Source: VAZQ01 sp963827585 (GTDB lineage Bacteria; Pseudomonadota; Alphaproteobacteria; Rhizobiales; Xanthobacteraceae). Taken from it: DNA of 64,000 bases. Below the pieces are notes generated by a model, which ran no database searches, had not been told where the DNA came from, and saw only the letters and a list, made by a program, of their open reading frames with translations. A program made the translations under genes and the position numbers. Positions 8,550 to 17,264 of the stretch are shown here, in pieces (the stretch's first letter is position 1; every line of letters begins with the position of its first letter). Where the stretch lies: contig CAWHCK010000059.1 in NCBI GenBank assembly GCA_963827585.1, positions 248,001-312,000 of the forward strand. The letters run 5' to 3'.

Positions 8550-9506
8550 CTACCCGAAGGTCCGCCCTATGGCCAAAAACTTCTCCCGGCGTTGTCGGCG
8601 GACCGCTTCCCGGTCGAGCCCGGCGAGCTCGTTGAATGCGCCGGCGATGGCCTCGCCGGTCGAGGCGATCGTGGCTGCGGGGTCGCGGTGGGCGCCCCCG
8701 GGCGGCTCGGTGATGATCTGATCGATGACCCCGAAGCGCATCATATCGTCGGCGGTGATCTTCATGCCGGTCGCTGCCTCCTGGGCCTTGGCGGTGTCGC
8801 GCCACAGGATCGAGGCGGCACCCTCCGGGGAGATGACGCTATAGATCGCGTGCTCCAGCATCAGCACCCGATTGGCAGTGGCGATCGCGATGGCGCCGCC
8901 GGAGCCGCCCTCGCCGATGATGACCGCGATGTTGGGAACGCCGAGCTCGAGACTGGTATCGGTCGAGCGCGCGATGGCCTCGGCCTGGCCGCGTTCCTCC
9001 GCGCCGATGCCGGGATAGGCGCCGGCCGTGTCGACCAGTGAGAGCACCGGGATCCCGAAACGGTCGGCCATCTGCATCAAGCGCTCCGCCTTGCGGTAGC
9101 CCTCCGGCCGCGCCATCCCGAAATTGTGCTTGAGCCGGCCTTCGGTCGACGACCCCTTCTCATGCCCGATGACGCAGATGCTCTCGCCGCGGAAGCGGCC
9201 GAAACCGCCAACGATCGCTTCGTCGTCGCCGAATTTTCGATCCCCGGACAGCGACACGAAATCGGTCATCAGGGCCCCGACATAGTCGAGACTGTGGGGA
9301 CGCTCGGGATGGCGGGCGACCTGCGTCTTCTGCCAGGGCGTGAGCTCCGCGTAGAGATCTTTGAGGGCCTGCGCCGCCTTGGCCTCGAGACGGGAGATTT
9401 CCTCGCTGATCGCAGCCGCGCTGTCGTCGGCGTCGAGCGCGCGCAGTTCTGCGACCTTGGCCTCGAGCTCGGCCACCGGCTTTTCGAAGTCGAGGTAGCT
9501 GCGCAT
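8550..9506 (-). CDS. accA: Acetyl-CoA carboxylase carboxyltransferase subunit alpha
   Basis: AccA is half of the carboxyltransferase that transfers CO2 from biotin to acetyl-CoA, the first step of fatty acid synthesis. The 318-residue length matches the family. Typical blocks are MRSYLDFEKPVAELEAKV at the N-terminus, RPHSLDYVGALMTDFVSLSGD, HEKGSSTEGRLKHNFGMARP, VDTAGAYPGIGAEERGQAEA and EGGSGGAIAIATANRVLMLE with YSVISPEGAASILWRD. It follows the TPR protein gene by only 6 bases and is the last of the minus-strand run xerD-TPR-accA, an order seen in related genomes. The beta subunit gene is not in the window. Confidence 0.97.
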   Translation of the reverse strand: MRSYLDFEKPVAELEAKVAELRALDADDSAAAISEEISRLEAKAAQALKDLYAELTPWQKTQVARHPERPHSLDYVGALMTDFVSLSGDRKFGDDEAIVGGFGRFRGESICVIGHEKGSSTEGRLKHNFGMARPEGYRKAERLMQMADRFGIPVLSLVDTAGAYPGIGAEERGQAEAIARSTDTSLELGVPNIAVIIGEGGSGGAIAIATANRVLMLEHAIYSVISPEGAASILWRDTAKAQEAATGMKITADDMMRFGVIDQIITEPPGGAHRDPAATIASTGEAIAGAFNELAGLDREAVRRQRREKFLAIGRTFG

Positions 9507-9512
9507 CAGGTT

Positions 9513-10361
9513 TTAGCGCGTCTCCGGCAGGCCATAGCGGGCGTATTCCTCGGCGATGTCAGCCTGCAACGACTTGGCTGCCGCGATGTCGGTCTCGCCC
9601 GAGGGGTCTGCGTTCTTCAATCTCGCCAGGCCGCGACCATAGAGCGCGAAGGCAAGCTTGGGGTTGATCTGCAAGGCTGCGTTGTAATCGGAGACCGCGG
9701 CATCGAAGTGAGTCATCTTCAGGAAGACGAAGCCGCGGCTGTCGAGGGTCGCGGCGTTGTTCGGCATCAGTCGGAGCGCTTCGTTGCAGTCGGCGAGCGC
9801 GGGCTTGAGAATTCCAACCACCGCGCGCGCCCAGCACCGGTTGTCGAATGCGGGGGCGAAATCGGCCTTGAGCTTGATCGCCTGGTTATAGTCGTCGATG
9901 GCGTGATCGTATTGGCTTTTGCCGAGATGGGCGTTGCCGCGGTTGAGGTGCGCTTCGGGCGACGGCTTGAGCTTGATGGACTGCTCGTAGTCCTGGATGG
10001 CGCGGTCGTACTCGCCCTTCTTGTCGTAGGCGACGCCGCGGTTGTTGAAGGCCATGGCGAATTTGGCGTCGAGCCTGATGGCCTGGTTATAGTCCTGAAT
10101 GGCACGGTCGTATTCGCCCTTGAGCCGGTGAGCGACGCCGCGGTTGTTGAAGGCTTCTGCGAGCTTTTCGCCCTTCTCGCGGCCGGCCTTGATGACGGCG
10201 GAGCAACCCTCGATGCGCTGGTCGGTCGTCGCCACGTCTTCGCCCTCGCACCAGCGGCGCTCCTGCGGCGTCTGCGCGAGCGCAGACGCGCCGGCAAGCA
10301 GGATGCCGGCGAGGATGGACGAGAAACACTTTGCTGCCACGCGACGCATCGGTAGCTCCAT
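9513..10361 (-). CDS. Secreted tetratricopeptide-repeat protein
   Basis: The open frame extends further upstream into xerD, but the sensible start is ATG at 10361 (MELPMRR) or ATG at 10349, giving a Sec signal peptide that ends at ASALAQ. Behind it lie about six consecutive TPR units of 34 residues, with repeated NNRGVAxxxKGEYDRAIQDY patterns (for example NNRGVAHRLKGEYDRAIQDY). TPR arrays mediate protein-protein contact, here presumably in the periplasm; no catalytic motif is seen. It sits between xerD (34 bases) and accA (6 bases) and is probably co-transcribed with them. The partner is unknown. Confidence 0.8.
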   Translation of the reverse strand: MELPMRRVAAKCFSSILAGILLAGASALAQTPQERRWCEGEDVATTDQRIEGCSAVIKAGREKGEKLAEAFNNRGVAHRLKGEYDRAIQDYNQAIRLDAKFAMAFNNRGVAYDKKGEYDRAIQDYEQSIKLKPSPEAHLNRGNAHLGKSQYDHAIDDYNQAIKLKADFAPAFDNRCWARAVVGILKPALADCNEALRLMPNNAATLDSRGFVFLKMTHFDAAVSDYNAALQINPKLAFALYGRGLARLKNADPSGETDIAAAKSLQADIAEEYARYGLPETR

Positions 10362-10395
10362 CGTTCGCTGCGCCAAATCCTCTGGGTCCGGCTCG

Positions 10396-11343
10396 TCAGT
10401 CTTCCCCCAGCGGGTGCAGGTCGCGCACCAGGCTCTTGAGGCGCTCGGCCAGCACATGGGTGTAGATTTGTGTCGTGGAAATGTCGGCATGGCCGAGCAG
10501 CGTCTGCACCACCCGCAGATCGGCGCCGTTGTGCAGGAGATGGCTGGCGAAGGCATGGCGCAGAACGTGCGGGCTCACCTGCGCCGAGCGCAGCCCCGCG
10601 GCGGCGGCGAGCGTCTTCAATTCGCGCGCGAAATGCTGGCGCGTGAGGTGTCCGGCTTCGCCGAAAGAGGGAAAGAGCCATTTCGCCTTCTGACCGCGAC
10701 CCGCCTCGGACAGGAGCGCGAGATACTGGCGCATGGCCGTTTTCGCCGCCTCGTTGAGCGGAACAAGACGCTCCTTGTTGCCCTTGCCGCGCACGGTGAG
10801 CATGCGCGCGTTGCGCTCGGCCGCCGAAATCGGGAGCGCCACCAGTTCGGAGACCCGCAATCCGGTGGCGTAGAGCACCTCGATCAGGCAGGCGAGACGG
10901 GCGGCGCGCAACCGCTCCGGTAGAGACCGGTCCGCCTGGTCCATGCCGACGCGCGCTTGCGCCAGCAGGCGATCGACCTCGCCAATGCTCAGCACTTTGG
11001 GCAGTGCACGGCCGCGTTTGGGTCCTTCGATGACGGCGGACGGGTCGTCGGCACGATGTCCCTCGGCATAGAGGAAGCGATAGAGCTGCCGGATGGCGGA
11101 GAGCCGCCGCGCCACCGATGATGGTGCGAAGCTGCGCTTGCCCAGCGAGCCGAGATAGACGCGCAGGTCGTCGGTGGAGGCCCGGGCAATGGTGCGGCCG
11201 GCCGCACCCAACTGCGCGGCGAAATCGGCCAGGTCGCGGGCATAGGCGGCGAGCGTATTCCTGGCCGCCCCCCGCTCGGCCGCGAGCATGTCGAGGAACA
11301 GCTCGATCAGGGCTTGGTCGGAGTTTTTGGCCTTCAGGGCCAT
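10396..11343 (-). CDS. xerD: Site-specific tyrosine recombinase XerD
   Basis: XerD with XerC resolves chromosome dimers at dif. The 315-residue protein has the N-terminal SAM-like core-binding domain (LDMLAAERGAARNTLAAYAR) and the C-terminal catalytic domain. The catalytic set is complete: Arg163 (TGLRVSEL), Lys in GKGNKER, His259-x-x-Arg262 (SPHVLRHAFA), His285 (LLGHADIST) and nucleophile Tyr294 (TQIYTHV). Length, a lack of mobile-element genes nearby, and position next to aroK and accA, a usual arrangement in Hyphomicrobiales, identify it as the housekeeping recombinase and not a phage integrase. Confidence 0.93.
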   Translation of the reverse strand: MALKAKNSDQALIELFLDMLAAERGAARNTLAAYARDLADFAAQLGAAGRTIARASTDDLRVYLGSLGKRSFAPSSVARRLSAIRQLYRFLYAEGHRADDPSAVIEGPKRGRALPKVLSIGEVDRLLAQARVGMDQADRSLPERLRAARLACLIEVLYATGLRVSELVALPISAAERNARMLTVRGKGNKERLVPLNEAAKTAMRQYLALLSEAGRGQKAKWLFPSFGEAGHLTRQHFARELKTLAAAAGLRSAQVSPHVLRHAFASHLLHNGADLRVVQTLLGHADISTTQIYTHVLAERLKSLVRDLHPLGED

Positions 11344-11358
11344 TCGGCGATGGTGTGC

Positions 11359-11508
11359 TTATGGCTGCTTCGCGAACCGGTCCGGCGGAATCGAAACCGT
11401 GATCTCGCGCGGCTTCGGGTCGAACCAGGTCGCGAGCATGAACATGGCGCCGTAGGTCAGGCCGCCCAGAACACCAATCAAAGTGAGGAACCGGAACAGG
11501 CTCGGCAT
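11359..11508 (-). CDS. Small single-pass membrane protein of unknown function
   Basis: A 49-residue protein beginning MPSLFRFLTLIGVLGGLTYG, with one membrane helix of about 22 residues and a polar tail ending PREITVSIPPDRFAKQP. The frame is open further upstream, but the conserved-looking part starts at the ATG at 11508. It lies 15 bases upstream of xerD and divergent from aroK. I recall similar short proteins at this place in related genomes, but no function is known to me. Confidence 0.65.
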   Translation of the reverse strand: MPSLFRFLTLIGVLGGLTYGAMFMLATWFDPKPREITVSIPPDRFAKQP

Positions 11509-11755
11509 GTGAACCCCTCGACCGGCAAGGTCGGACAAAACAATGGAGAAACTAGGACATTGCCGCGACCGCCATGGCAATCGCCATGACAACCACTATG
11601 ACAAGCGGGAGCAACCCGGCGCCCCCGGAAGTTGGATAATAGCGCGCCCTGCGGCGCCTGTTGTGCTACCAAGGCTCGGGGTAAGTGGTTGTGTTCGAAG
11701 AGAAACCGCCTAAAACGCTGGTCGGCTCGGAGGGCGAATGGGAGGACGGGGACAT

Positions 11756-12382
11756 ATGCCGCACGGCGCGGCGCATGAGCTCGCGATGCGGCCGGAAGCC
11801 GCCATTGTGGCGGCGCTCGGCCGGCGCTCGGTCGTGCTCGTGGGCATGATGGGCGCGGGCAAGTCGTCGATCGGCCGGCGCGCGGCGCTGCGCCTGGGCA
11901 TCCCGTTCGTCGATGCGGATGCGGAGATCGAAAAGGCCGCCGGCATGACCATCCCCGATATTTTCGCCACCCGGGGAGAGGCGGAATTCCGCACCGGCGA
12001 GGCGCGCGTGATTCTCCGCCTGCTGGAGAGCGGGCCACAGGTCCTGGCGACCGGCGGCGGAGCGTTCACGAATCCCGACACCCGGGCCGCCATCGGCGCG
12101 AAAGGCGTCTCGATCTGGCTCAAGGCCGAGTTCGACGTGCTGATGAAGCGCATCAGACGCCGCCACGATCGGCCGCTGCTCAAGACCGAAGATCCGGGCG
12201 CAACGCTGCGCAAGCTGATGGAGGAGCGCGACCCGATCTATGCCTTGTCCGATCTCACCGTGCAATCGCGCGAGGTGATGCACGACAAGATCGTCGACGA
12301 GATCGTGAGCGGGCTCGCCGGCCACCTGGGCGTGGCCGGTACGGGGCCGAGCACGGCCGCCGAAGGAGATCGCGAGTCATGA
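11756..12382 (+). CDS. aroK: Shikimate kinase
   Basis: AroK phosphorylates shikimate at O3 in the chorismate pathway. The P-loop GMMGAGKSSIGR is followed by DADAEIEKAAGMTIPDIFA, whose Asp binds shikimate, then RxGEAEFR and the ATGGGAF motif; the lid contains RRRHDRPLL. Three in-frame ATGs exist (11738, 11756, 11786); 11756 has the best-spaced ribosome site (GGAGG at 11741-11745). The stop overlaps the aroB start in ATGA, and aroB in turn overlaps the next gene, so the three are translationally coupled. The fused or adjacent aroK-aroB order is widespread in Proteobacteria. Confidence 0.95.
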   Translation: MPHGAAHELAMRPEAAIVAALGRRSVVLVGMMGAGKSSIGRRAALRLGIPFVDADAEIEKAAGMTIPDIFATRGEAEFRTGEARVILRLLESGPQVLATGGGAFTNPDTRAAIGAKGVSIWLKAEFDVLMKRIRRRHDRPLLKTEDPGATLRKLMEERDPIYALSDLTVQSREVMHDKIVDEIVSGLAGHLGVAGTGPSTAAEGDRES

Positions 12383-13512
12383 CTGCGCCGCTGCGTTCCG
12401 GCGAACCGATCCTGGTCAATGTGGCGCTCGGCGAGCGCAGCTACGACATTGTCATCGGCCGCGGGCAACTGACCTCGCTCGGCCAACGAATTGCCCTGCT
12501 GCGGCCGGGGACCAAGGCCGCGATCGTCACCGACGAAACGGTCGCGCGCCATCACCTGGCCGCGACGGAGGGCGCGCTCGCCGCCACGGGGATTGGCGCC
12601 ACGTCCGTGACCGTGCCGCCGGGGGAGAGTTCGAAGAGCTTCCCGGTGTTCGAGCGCGTCTGCGAAGCCCTGGTTTCCGCGCGCATCGAGCGTGCGGATC
12701 TCGTCGTGGCCCTCGGCGGGGGCGTTATCGGCGATCTCGCAGGCTTCGCCGCTGCCGTCGTCCGTCGTGGTCTCGACTATGTGCAGGTGCCGACCACGTT
12801 GCTCGCCCAGGTCGATTCCTCGGTCGGCGGCAAGACCGCGATCGATTCCAAGGAGGGTAAGAACCTCGTCGGCGCCTTCCACCAGCCGGTGCTGGTCGTC
12901 GCCGACACCGCACTGCTCGATACGCTGCCGGAGCGCCAGTTCCGCGCCGGCTATGCCGAGGTCGCCAAATACGGGTTGATCGGAGACGCCGCCTTCTTCG
13001 CCTGGCTCGAAGCAAACTGGCGGGAAATTTTCGCCGGCGGTCCCGCGCGCGAGCATGCCATCGCGGTGAGCTGCCGCATGAAGGCTGCGATCGTCGGCCG
13101 CGACGAGCGCGAGACCGGCGAGCGGGCGCTGCTCAATCTCGGCCACACCTTCGGTCACGCGCTCGAGGCCGCGGCCGGCTTCTCCGACCGATTGCTGCAC
13201 GGCGAGGCGATTTCGCTCGGCATGGTGCTCGCCTTCGCATTCTCGGCGCAGCGCGGGCTGCTGCCGGCGGCGCAAGTCGAGCGCCTCGAGCACCACCTGA
13301 CGGCGGTTGGCCTCCCGGTCCGCGTCGCTTCTGTTGCCGGCGGCGTGCCTTCCGCCGATCGCCTGATGGAGCTCATCGCCCAGGACAAGAAGGTCAAGCG
13401 CGGCAAGTTGACGTTCATCCTGGCGCGCGGCATCGGCGCGAGCTTCATCGCACCCGACGTCGATGCCGCCGAGGTCCGCGCCTTTCTGGTGCAAAAGCTT
13501 GCCCAACGATGA
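12379..13512 (+). CDS. aroB: 3-dehydroquinate synthase
   Basis: AroB converts DAHP to 3-dehydroquinate, the second shikimate-pathway step, using NAD+ and a divalent metal. The 377-residue protein shows the family blocks: PPGESSKSF, ALGGGVIGDLAGFAAAVVRRG, VQVPTTLLAQVDSSVGGKTA, GYAEVAKYGLIGD and LNLGHTFGHALEAAAGFSDR with LLHGEAISLGM, carrying the metal-binding Glu and His residues. It overlaps aroK by four bases upstream and the CBS-domain protein by four bases downstream (ATGA at both ends), which implies coupled expression at fixed ratio. Confidence 0.97.
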   Translation: MTAPLRSGEPILVNVALGERSYDIVIGRGQLTSLGQRIALLRPGTKAAIVTDETVARHHLAATEGALAATGIGATSVTVPPGESSKSFPVFERVCEALVSARIERADLVVALGGGVIGDLAGFAAAVVRRGLDYVQVPTTLLAQVDSSVGGKTAIDSKEGKNLVGAFHQPVLVVADTALLDTLPERQFRAGYAEVAKYGLIGDAAFFAWLEANWREIFAGGPAREHAIAVSCRMKAAIVGRDERETGERALLNLGHTFGHALEAAAGFSDRLLHGEAISLGMVLAFAFSAQRGLLPAAQVERLEHHLTAVGLPVRVASVAGGVPSADRLMELIAQDKKVKRGKLTFILARGIGASFIAPDVDAAEVRAFLVQKLAQR

Positions 13513-14801
13513 GCGTTGAAGACTGGCTTTCAATTCTCGTCATTGTGCTCTGTCTCGGGCTCTCCTTCTTCTTTTCGGGGAGCGAGACGGCGCTCACCGC
13601 CTTTTCGCGCGCGCGCATGCTGCGGTTGGAGAAGACCGGAAACCGGCGCGCGGCCCTCGTCAATCGTCTGTTGGACACCCGCGAGCGCTTGATCGGCGCG
13701 ATCCTGACCGGCAACAACGTCGTCAATATCGCCGCCTCCTCGCTGACCACCGGTTTGTTGCTCAGCTGGTTCGGCGATGTCGGCGTCCTCTATGCGACGA
13801 TGATCATGACCGTGGTGGTTGTGGTCTTCACCGAGGTGCTGCCCAAGACGGTGGCGATCAACACGCCGGACCGGGTTGCGCTGATGGTCGTGCGTCCGAT
13901 CGCCTGGATCGTGCGCGTGTTCGGACCGATGCTGGTCGGCATCGAGGCGCTGGTGCGCTGGATTCTCCGGTTATTCGGTTTTCGCGTTGGGCTCGACCAG
14001 GCATTCCTGTCGGCGCACGAGGAACTGCGCGGGGCCGTGGACCTTCTGCACCATGAGGGCGGCGTGGAGAAGCAGGACCGCGACATGCTTAGCGGCCTGC
14101 TCGATCTGCGCGACCTCACCGTCTCCGACGTCATGGTCCATCGCACCGAGATGGTCACGGTGTGTGCCGATGATCCGCCCGAGCAGGTGGTGAAGGAGGT
14201 GCTGGAAGCGGAGGTCACGCGCATTCCGCTGTGGCAGGGAAAGCCCGAGAACATCATCGGCATCCTGCATGCCAAGGATCTGTTGCGCGCGATCCAGGCC
14301 GCCGGCGGCGAGCTCGCCAAGATCGACGTCACCGCGATCGCGCGGCCGCCCTGGTTCGTACCCGACATCCGCCCCCTCTCGGAGCAGCTCAAGGCCTTCC
14401 GCCGCCGCAAGACCCATTTCGCGCTGGTGGTCGACGAATACGGCGAGGTGATGGGGCTGGTCACGCTCGAGGATATCTTGGAAGAAATCGTCGGTGATAT
14501 CACCGACGAGCATGACGTCGCGGTGCCGCCCGGGGTACGGCCGCAGCCCGACGGCTCGGTCAATATCGACGGCGGCGTGCCGATCCGCGACCTCAATCGT
14601 GTCATGGAATGGAACCTGCCCGACGACGAGGCGACCACCATCGCCGGCCTCGTCATCCACGAGGCGCGCTCGATCCCCGAGCCCGGCCAGACCTTCACCT
14701 TCCACGGCTTCCGCTTCCGCGTGCTGCGCCGCGACAGGAACCGGATCACGGCGCTGCGCATCACCCCGCTCGTGCGCAAGCCGGCGGTGAAATCGGCCTG
14801 A
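13509..14801 (+). CDS. CNNM/CorC-HlyC family transporter-associated protein with CBS domains
   Basis: This 430-residue protein has an N-terminal DUF21/CNNM membrane domain (about residues 1-190, several hydrophobic helices including FSGSETALTAFSRARMLRLE and IAASSLTTGLLLSW), a CBS pair (about 200-330; VSDVMVHRTEMVTV, IIGILHAKDLLRA, FALVVDEYGEVMGLVTLEDI) and a C-terminal CorC_HlyC domain (about 345-425). Members are linked to Mg2+/Co2+ efflux or resistance, and some were mislabelled as haemolysins. The gene overlaps aroB by 4 bases, so it is in the aroK-aroB operon; the link to aromatic synthesis is probably historical. Confidence 0.9.
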   Translation: MSVEDWLSILVIVLCLGLSFFFSGSETALTAFSRARMLRLEKTGNRRAALVNRLLDTRERLIGAILTGNNVVNIAASSLTTGLLLSWFGDVGVLYATMIMTVVVVVFTEVLPKTVAINTPDRVALMVVRPIAWIVRVFGPMLVGIEALVRWILRLFGFRVGLDQAFLSAHEELRGAVDLLHHEGGVEKQDRDMLSGLLDLRDLTVSDVMVHRTEMVTVCADDPPEQVVKEVLEAEVTRIPLWQGKPENIIGILHAKDLLRAIQAAGGELAKIDVTAIARPPWFVPDIRPLSEQLKAFRRRKTHFALVVDEYGEVMGLVTLEDILEEIVGDITDEHDVAVPPGVRPQPDGSVNIDGGVPIRDLNRVMEWNLPDDEATTIAGLVIHEARSIPEPGQTFTFHGFRFRVLRRDRNRITALRITPLVRKPAVKSA

Positions 14802-14915
14802 AAGGGCCCTGCCCGATCGCGCGTCCACAGCGCACCACTTCGGTATCGCAGCGTGTGCGCCGCGTCGATCGCGGCGACGACACCTTGTCGGATCGACGGC
14901 CAGCGGACGCTTCGT

Positions 14916-15191
14916 TCAGGCCCCGCCTTCGCCTGGCGCGGCGGCGTGGATGGCGAGCGCGTGGACGCCGCCCTTGAGCTCACCGACAAGTGTTTCGTTG
15001 ATCATGCGATGGCGCTCGAGCCGGCTCTTCCCGCGAAACGCCTCGGCCACGATATAGACGCGGAAATGCGTCTCGCCGCCCGGGCGGTGTCCGGCATGTC
15101 CGGCATGCTGGTGGAACTCGTCCACCACCTCGACGCTCGCGGGCGTGAAAGCCTTGGACAACTTCTCCCTGATGACATCGCGCGTTGCCAT
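14916..15191 (-). CDS. BolA family protein
   Basis: About 91 residues beginning MATRDVIREKLSKAF. The BolA fold is recognised by VEVVDEFHQHAGHAGHRPGG, ETHFRVYIVAEAFRGKSRLE and RHRMINETLVGELKGGVHAL, including the conserved RHR segment. BolA proteins partner with monothiol glutaredoxins in iron-sulfur and iron homeostasis, and some bind DNA. The first in-frame ATG is at 15203, but 15191 (MATRDV) fits the family start. It is divergent from the DnaJ-domain gene, its usual neighbour in Hyphomicrobiales. Confidence 0.92.
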   Translation of the reverse strand: MATRDVIREKLSKAFTPASVEVVDEFHQHAGHAGHRPGGETHFRVYIVAEAFRGKSRLERHRMINETLVGELKGGVHALAIHAAAPGEGGA

Positions 15192-15308
15192 GGCCGTCCG
15201 CATAGCGGGAGCCGCGGCCGGCGGTCAATGCCGAGTGCGGCGGAAAACGCGCAAACGAGCTTGTCAAGACTTGAACCTGGCTTCCTCATGCGCGCATATT
15301 GATCGGTC

Positions 15309-15944
15309 ATGAAAAGCAACTCGCCCCTGTTCGATGGCATCCGGGTCAAGCCCGACAAGGATCGTCGGCTGCGCGCCCATTGCCCGGCTTGCGATTGGCC
15401 CAGCTGCACGGCCCCGGCCACCCACCGCGCGCCCAAGGGGCGGCTGCGCGAGCGGGAATATTGGCGGTTCTGCCTCGATCACGTCCGTGAGTACAATCAT
15501 GCGTACAATTTCTTCGCCGGGATGAGCGCGGAGGACATTGCCCGCTATCAGAAAGAGGCCGTGATCGGGCACCGCCCGACCTGGAAGATGGGCATGAACG
15601 GCGGACGGCCCGCCTCGCGCTCCCGCTCGTCCCGCTCGCATGCCGAGGTGGCTGGTGCCGATGATCCATTCGGCGTGTTTCGGGAGTTTGGCGGACCGGC
15701 CGGCGCGCGGCGCGGCTCCGAGCGGCGGTCGCCCGAGGCTCGTGCGGTGCGCAACGCCGAGCGCAAGGCGCTCGATGCGCTCGGCCTCGAGGCGGATGCC
15801 TCGGCCCAGGACGTCAAGACCCGTTTCAAGACCCTGGTGAAGCGTCACCACCCCGACGCCAATGGCGGCGACCGCTCCTCCGAGGACAGGCTGCGCGAGA
15901 TCATCCAGGCCTACAATTATCTCAAGTCGATCGGCTTCCGCTGA
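15309..15944 (+). CDS. DnaJ domain-containing protein
   Basis: The 211-residue protein has a C-terminal J domain (about residues 155-210) with an intact HPD motif at 181-183 (KRHHPDANG), the loop that stimulates DnaK ATPase activity. The N-terminal part contains CPACDWPSC and FCLDHVREYNHAYNFFAG, a conserved Cys-bearing region of unknown role, followed by a Ser/Arg-rich linker. It lacks the Gly/Phe and CxxCxGxG zinc modules of true DnaJ, so it is a specialised co-chaperone. In related genomes it sits directly before cobS; here an MFS/ArsR pair intervenes. Its last 23 bases overlap the convergent MFS gene. Confidence 0.88.
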   Translation: MKSNSPLFDGIRVKPDKDRRLRAHCPACDWPSCTAPATHRAPKGRLREREYWRFCLDHVREYNHAYNFFAGMSAEDIARYQKEAVIGHRPTWKMGMNGGRPASRSRSSRSHAEVAGADDPFGVFREFGGPAGARRGSERRSPEARAVRNAERKALDALGLEADASAQDVKTRFKTLVKRHHPDANGGDRSSEDRLREIIQAYNYLKSIGFR

Positions 15945-17181
15945 ACCGCGGTACCAGGATCGTCGCGGCGGCGACGAGCTCCAGCATCATGCACAGCGCG
16001 AGAGCGTAGGCGTAGCTGCCGGCGGCATCGCGAACGAGGCCGAGCAGGCCGGGGCCGAACGCATAGGTGAACTGACCGATGGCGGTCGAGAGTGCGACCA
16101 GCAGGCCAAACGACATCGGACCGAACTCGCGCTGAATGATCAGCGCCGGCAGCGAGATCAGGTTGCCCGCCGATAGGCCGAAGAGCGCGCAGGCCAGGAA
16201 GAGAACGACGGCGTTCGTCGTCTGCGTCATCGCAAGCAGCGCTGCCGCCTGACTCAATAGCGACAGCGCCGTCACGCGGCGTAGATCGAGGTGAAGGGCG
16301 AAGGCGCCGAGCGCAAGGCGTCCCACGATCGCCATGATGGTGAGAGCGGCGACTGCCAGTCCGGCCCGGGTTCGACCGATCGTTGGTTCGAGAAAGGCAA
16401 TCTGGTGCACGAGGAATCCGACCTGCGCCATCAGCGCCAGGGCGAACGGTCCGGCCACGCTCCAGAATGCCGGGCTGCGTAGCGCGTCCGGCCGCGTCCA
16501 ACGGGCCAGGGCGGGGGCATGAGCCGCGCCACGTCGCGATCCACAAGTCGGCGCCGGTTCGAGGCGTACCGGCGGCCGCCCGATCCAGATGGCGATCGCC
16601 GGCAGGAGGATCGCCGCCATCACGGTCGCCGCGCCGACCACGGCGGTTGCGAATCCGGTCGCGGCAATTGCGACGATGAGAGCGGGCGCCACGAGAATGC
16701 CGCCGGCGCTCGCGCCGTTGAGCGCGAGGCTGATCGCGAGCCCGCGCTGGCGATCGAACCACAGCCCGAGGACGTTGGTGATCGCGCCGACGTGCATCGC
16801 CGCCGATCCCGCCGCCATGATCAGGTACACGACGTAAAGCTGCCAGAGGGCGGAGACGAACGCGAGCAGCACAACGGCGCCGCCGAGACAGCATGTGCCG
16901 GTCATGAACACCCGCCTTGGTCCCAACCTGGCGAGCACGTCGCTTACGAATACGACCAGGGATGCGGTGAGCAGGTAGTAGGCAGTGGCGGCGCCGGAGA
17001 TCGACGACGTCGACCAGCCATGGAGCCGCTGCAACTCCGTCAAATAGATGCCGTGGCTGTAGAGGCCAAAGCCCCAACAGAACATGGCAAGCACAAAGCA
17101 GACTGCCACGACCCGCCAGCCGCTGTAGCGCGCCGACGATTCGTCCACTGCTGGAGCTGCAGGATCGGCTGGCGTCATCAT
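15922..17181 (-). CDS. Major facilitator superfamily transporter
   Basis: About 419 residues with 12 predicted membrane helices, beginning MMTPADPAAPAVDESSARYS before helix 1 (VVAVCFVLAMFCWGFGLYSH). LARLGPRRVFMTG between helices 2 and 3 is the MFS motif A region, and WFDRQRGLAISLALNGAS is typical of the monocarboxylate/oxalate-formate-like branch of the superfamily. An upstream open part (to 17244) is not needed. It is divergent from an ArsR-type regulator that starts 84 bases away, so that regulator probably controls it. The substrate is unknown. It overlaps the end of the DnaJ-domain gene. Confidence 0.85.
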   Translation of the reverse strand: MMTPADPAAPAVDESSARYSGWRVVAVCFVLAMFCWGFGLYSHGIYLTELQRLHGWSTSSISGAATAYYLLTASLVVFVSDVLARLGPRRVFMTGTCCLGGAVVLLAFVSALWQLYVVYLIMAAGSAAMHVGAITNVLGLWFDRQRGLAISLALNGASAGGILVAPALIVAIAATGFATAVVGAATVMAAILLPAIAIWIGRPPVRLEPAPTCGSRRGAAHAPALARWTRPDALRSPAFWSVAGPFALALMAQVGFLVHQIAFLEPTIGRTRAGLAVAALTIMAIVGRLALGAFALHLDLRRVTALSLLSQAAALLAMTQTTNAVVLFLACALFGLSAGNLISLPALIIQREFGPMSFGLLVALSTAIGQFTYAFGPGLLGLVRDAAGSYAYALALCMMLELVAAATILVPRFSGSRST

Positions 17182-17264
17182 GGTGCCTCGTTCCGTCCGA
17201 TGCCCGAGCCCCGCCGGCATTCTTCCATGTTGACGTACCGGCACAGTTCGGAAATCATCAAACT

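Noticed and set aside
9126..10355. 409-residue plus-strand frame
   Set aside because: Antisense to accA and the TPR gene, with no recognisable domain.
10396..11343. XerD as a phage or island integrase
   Set aside because: Normal XerD length and motifs, housekeeping neighbours and no attachment repeats or mobile genes nearby.
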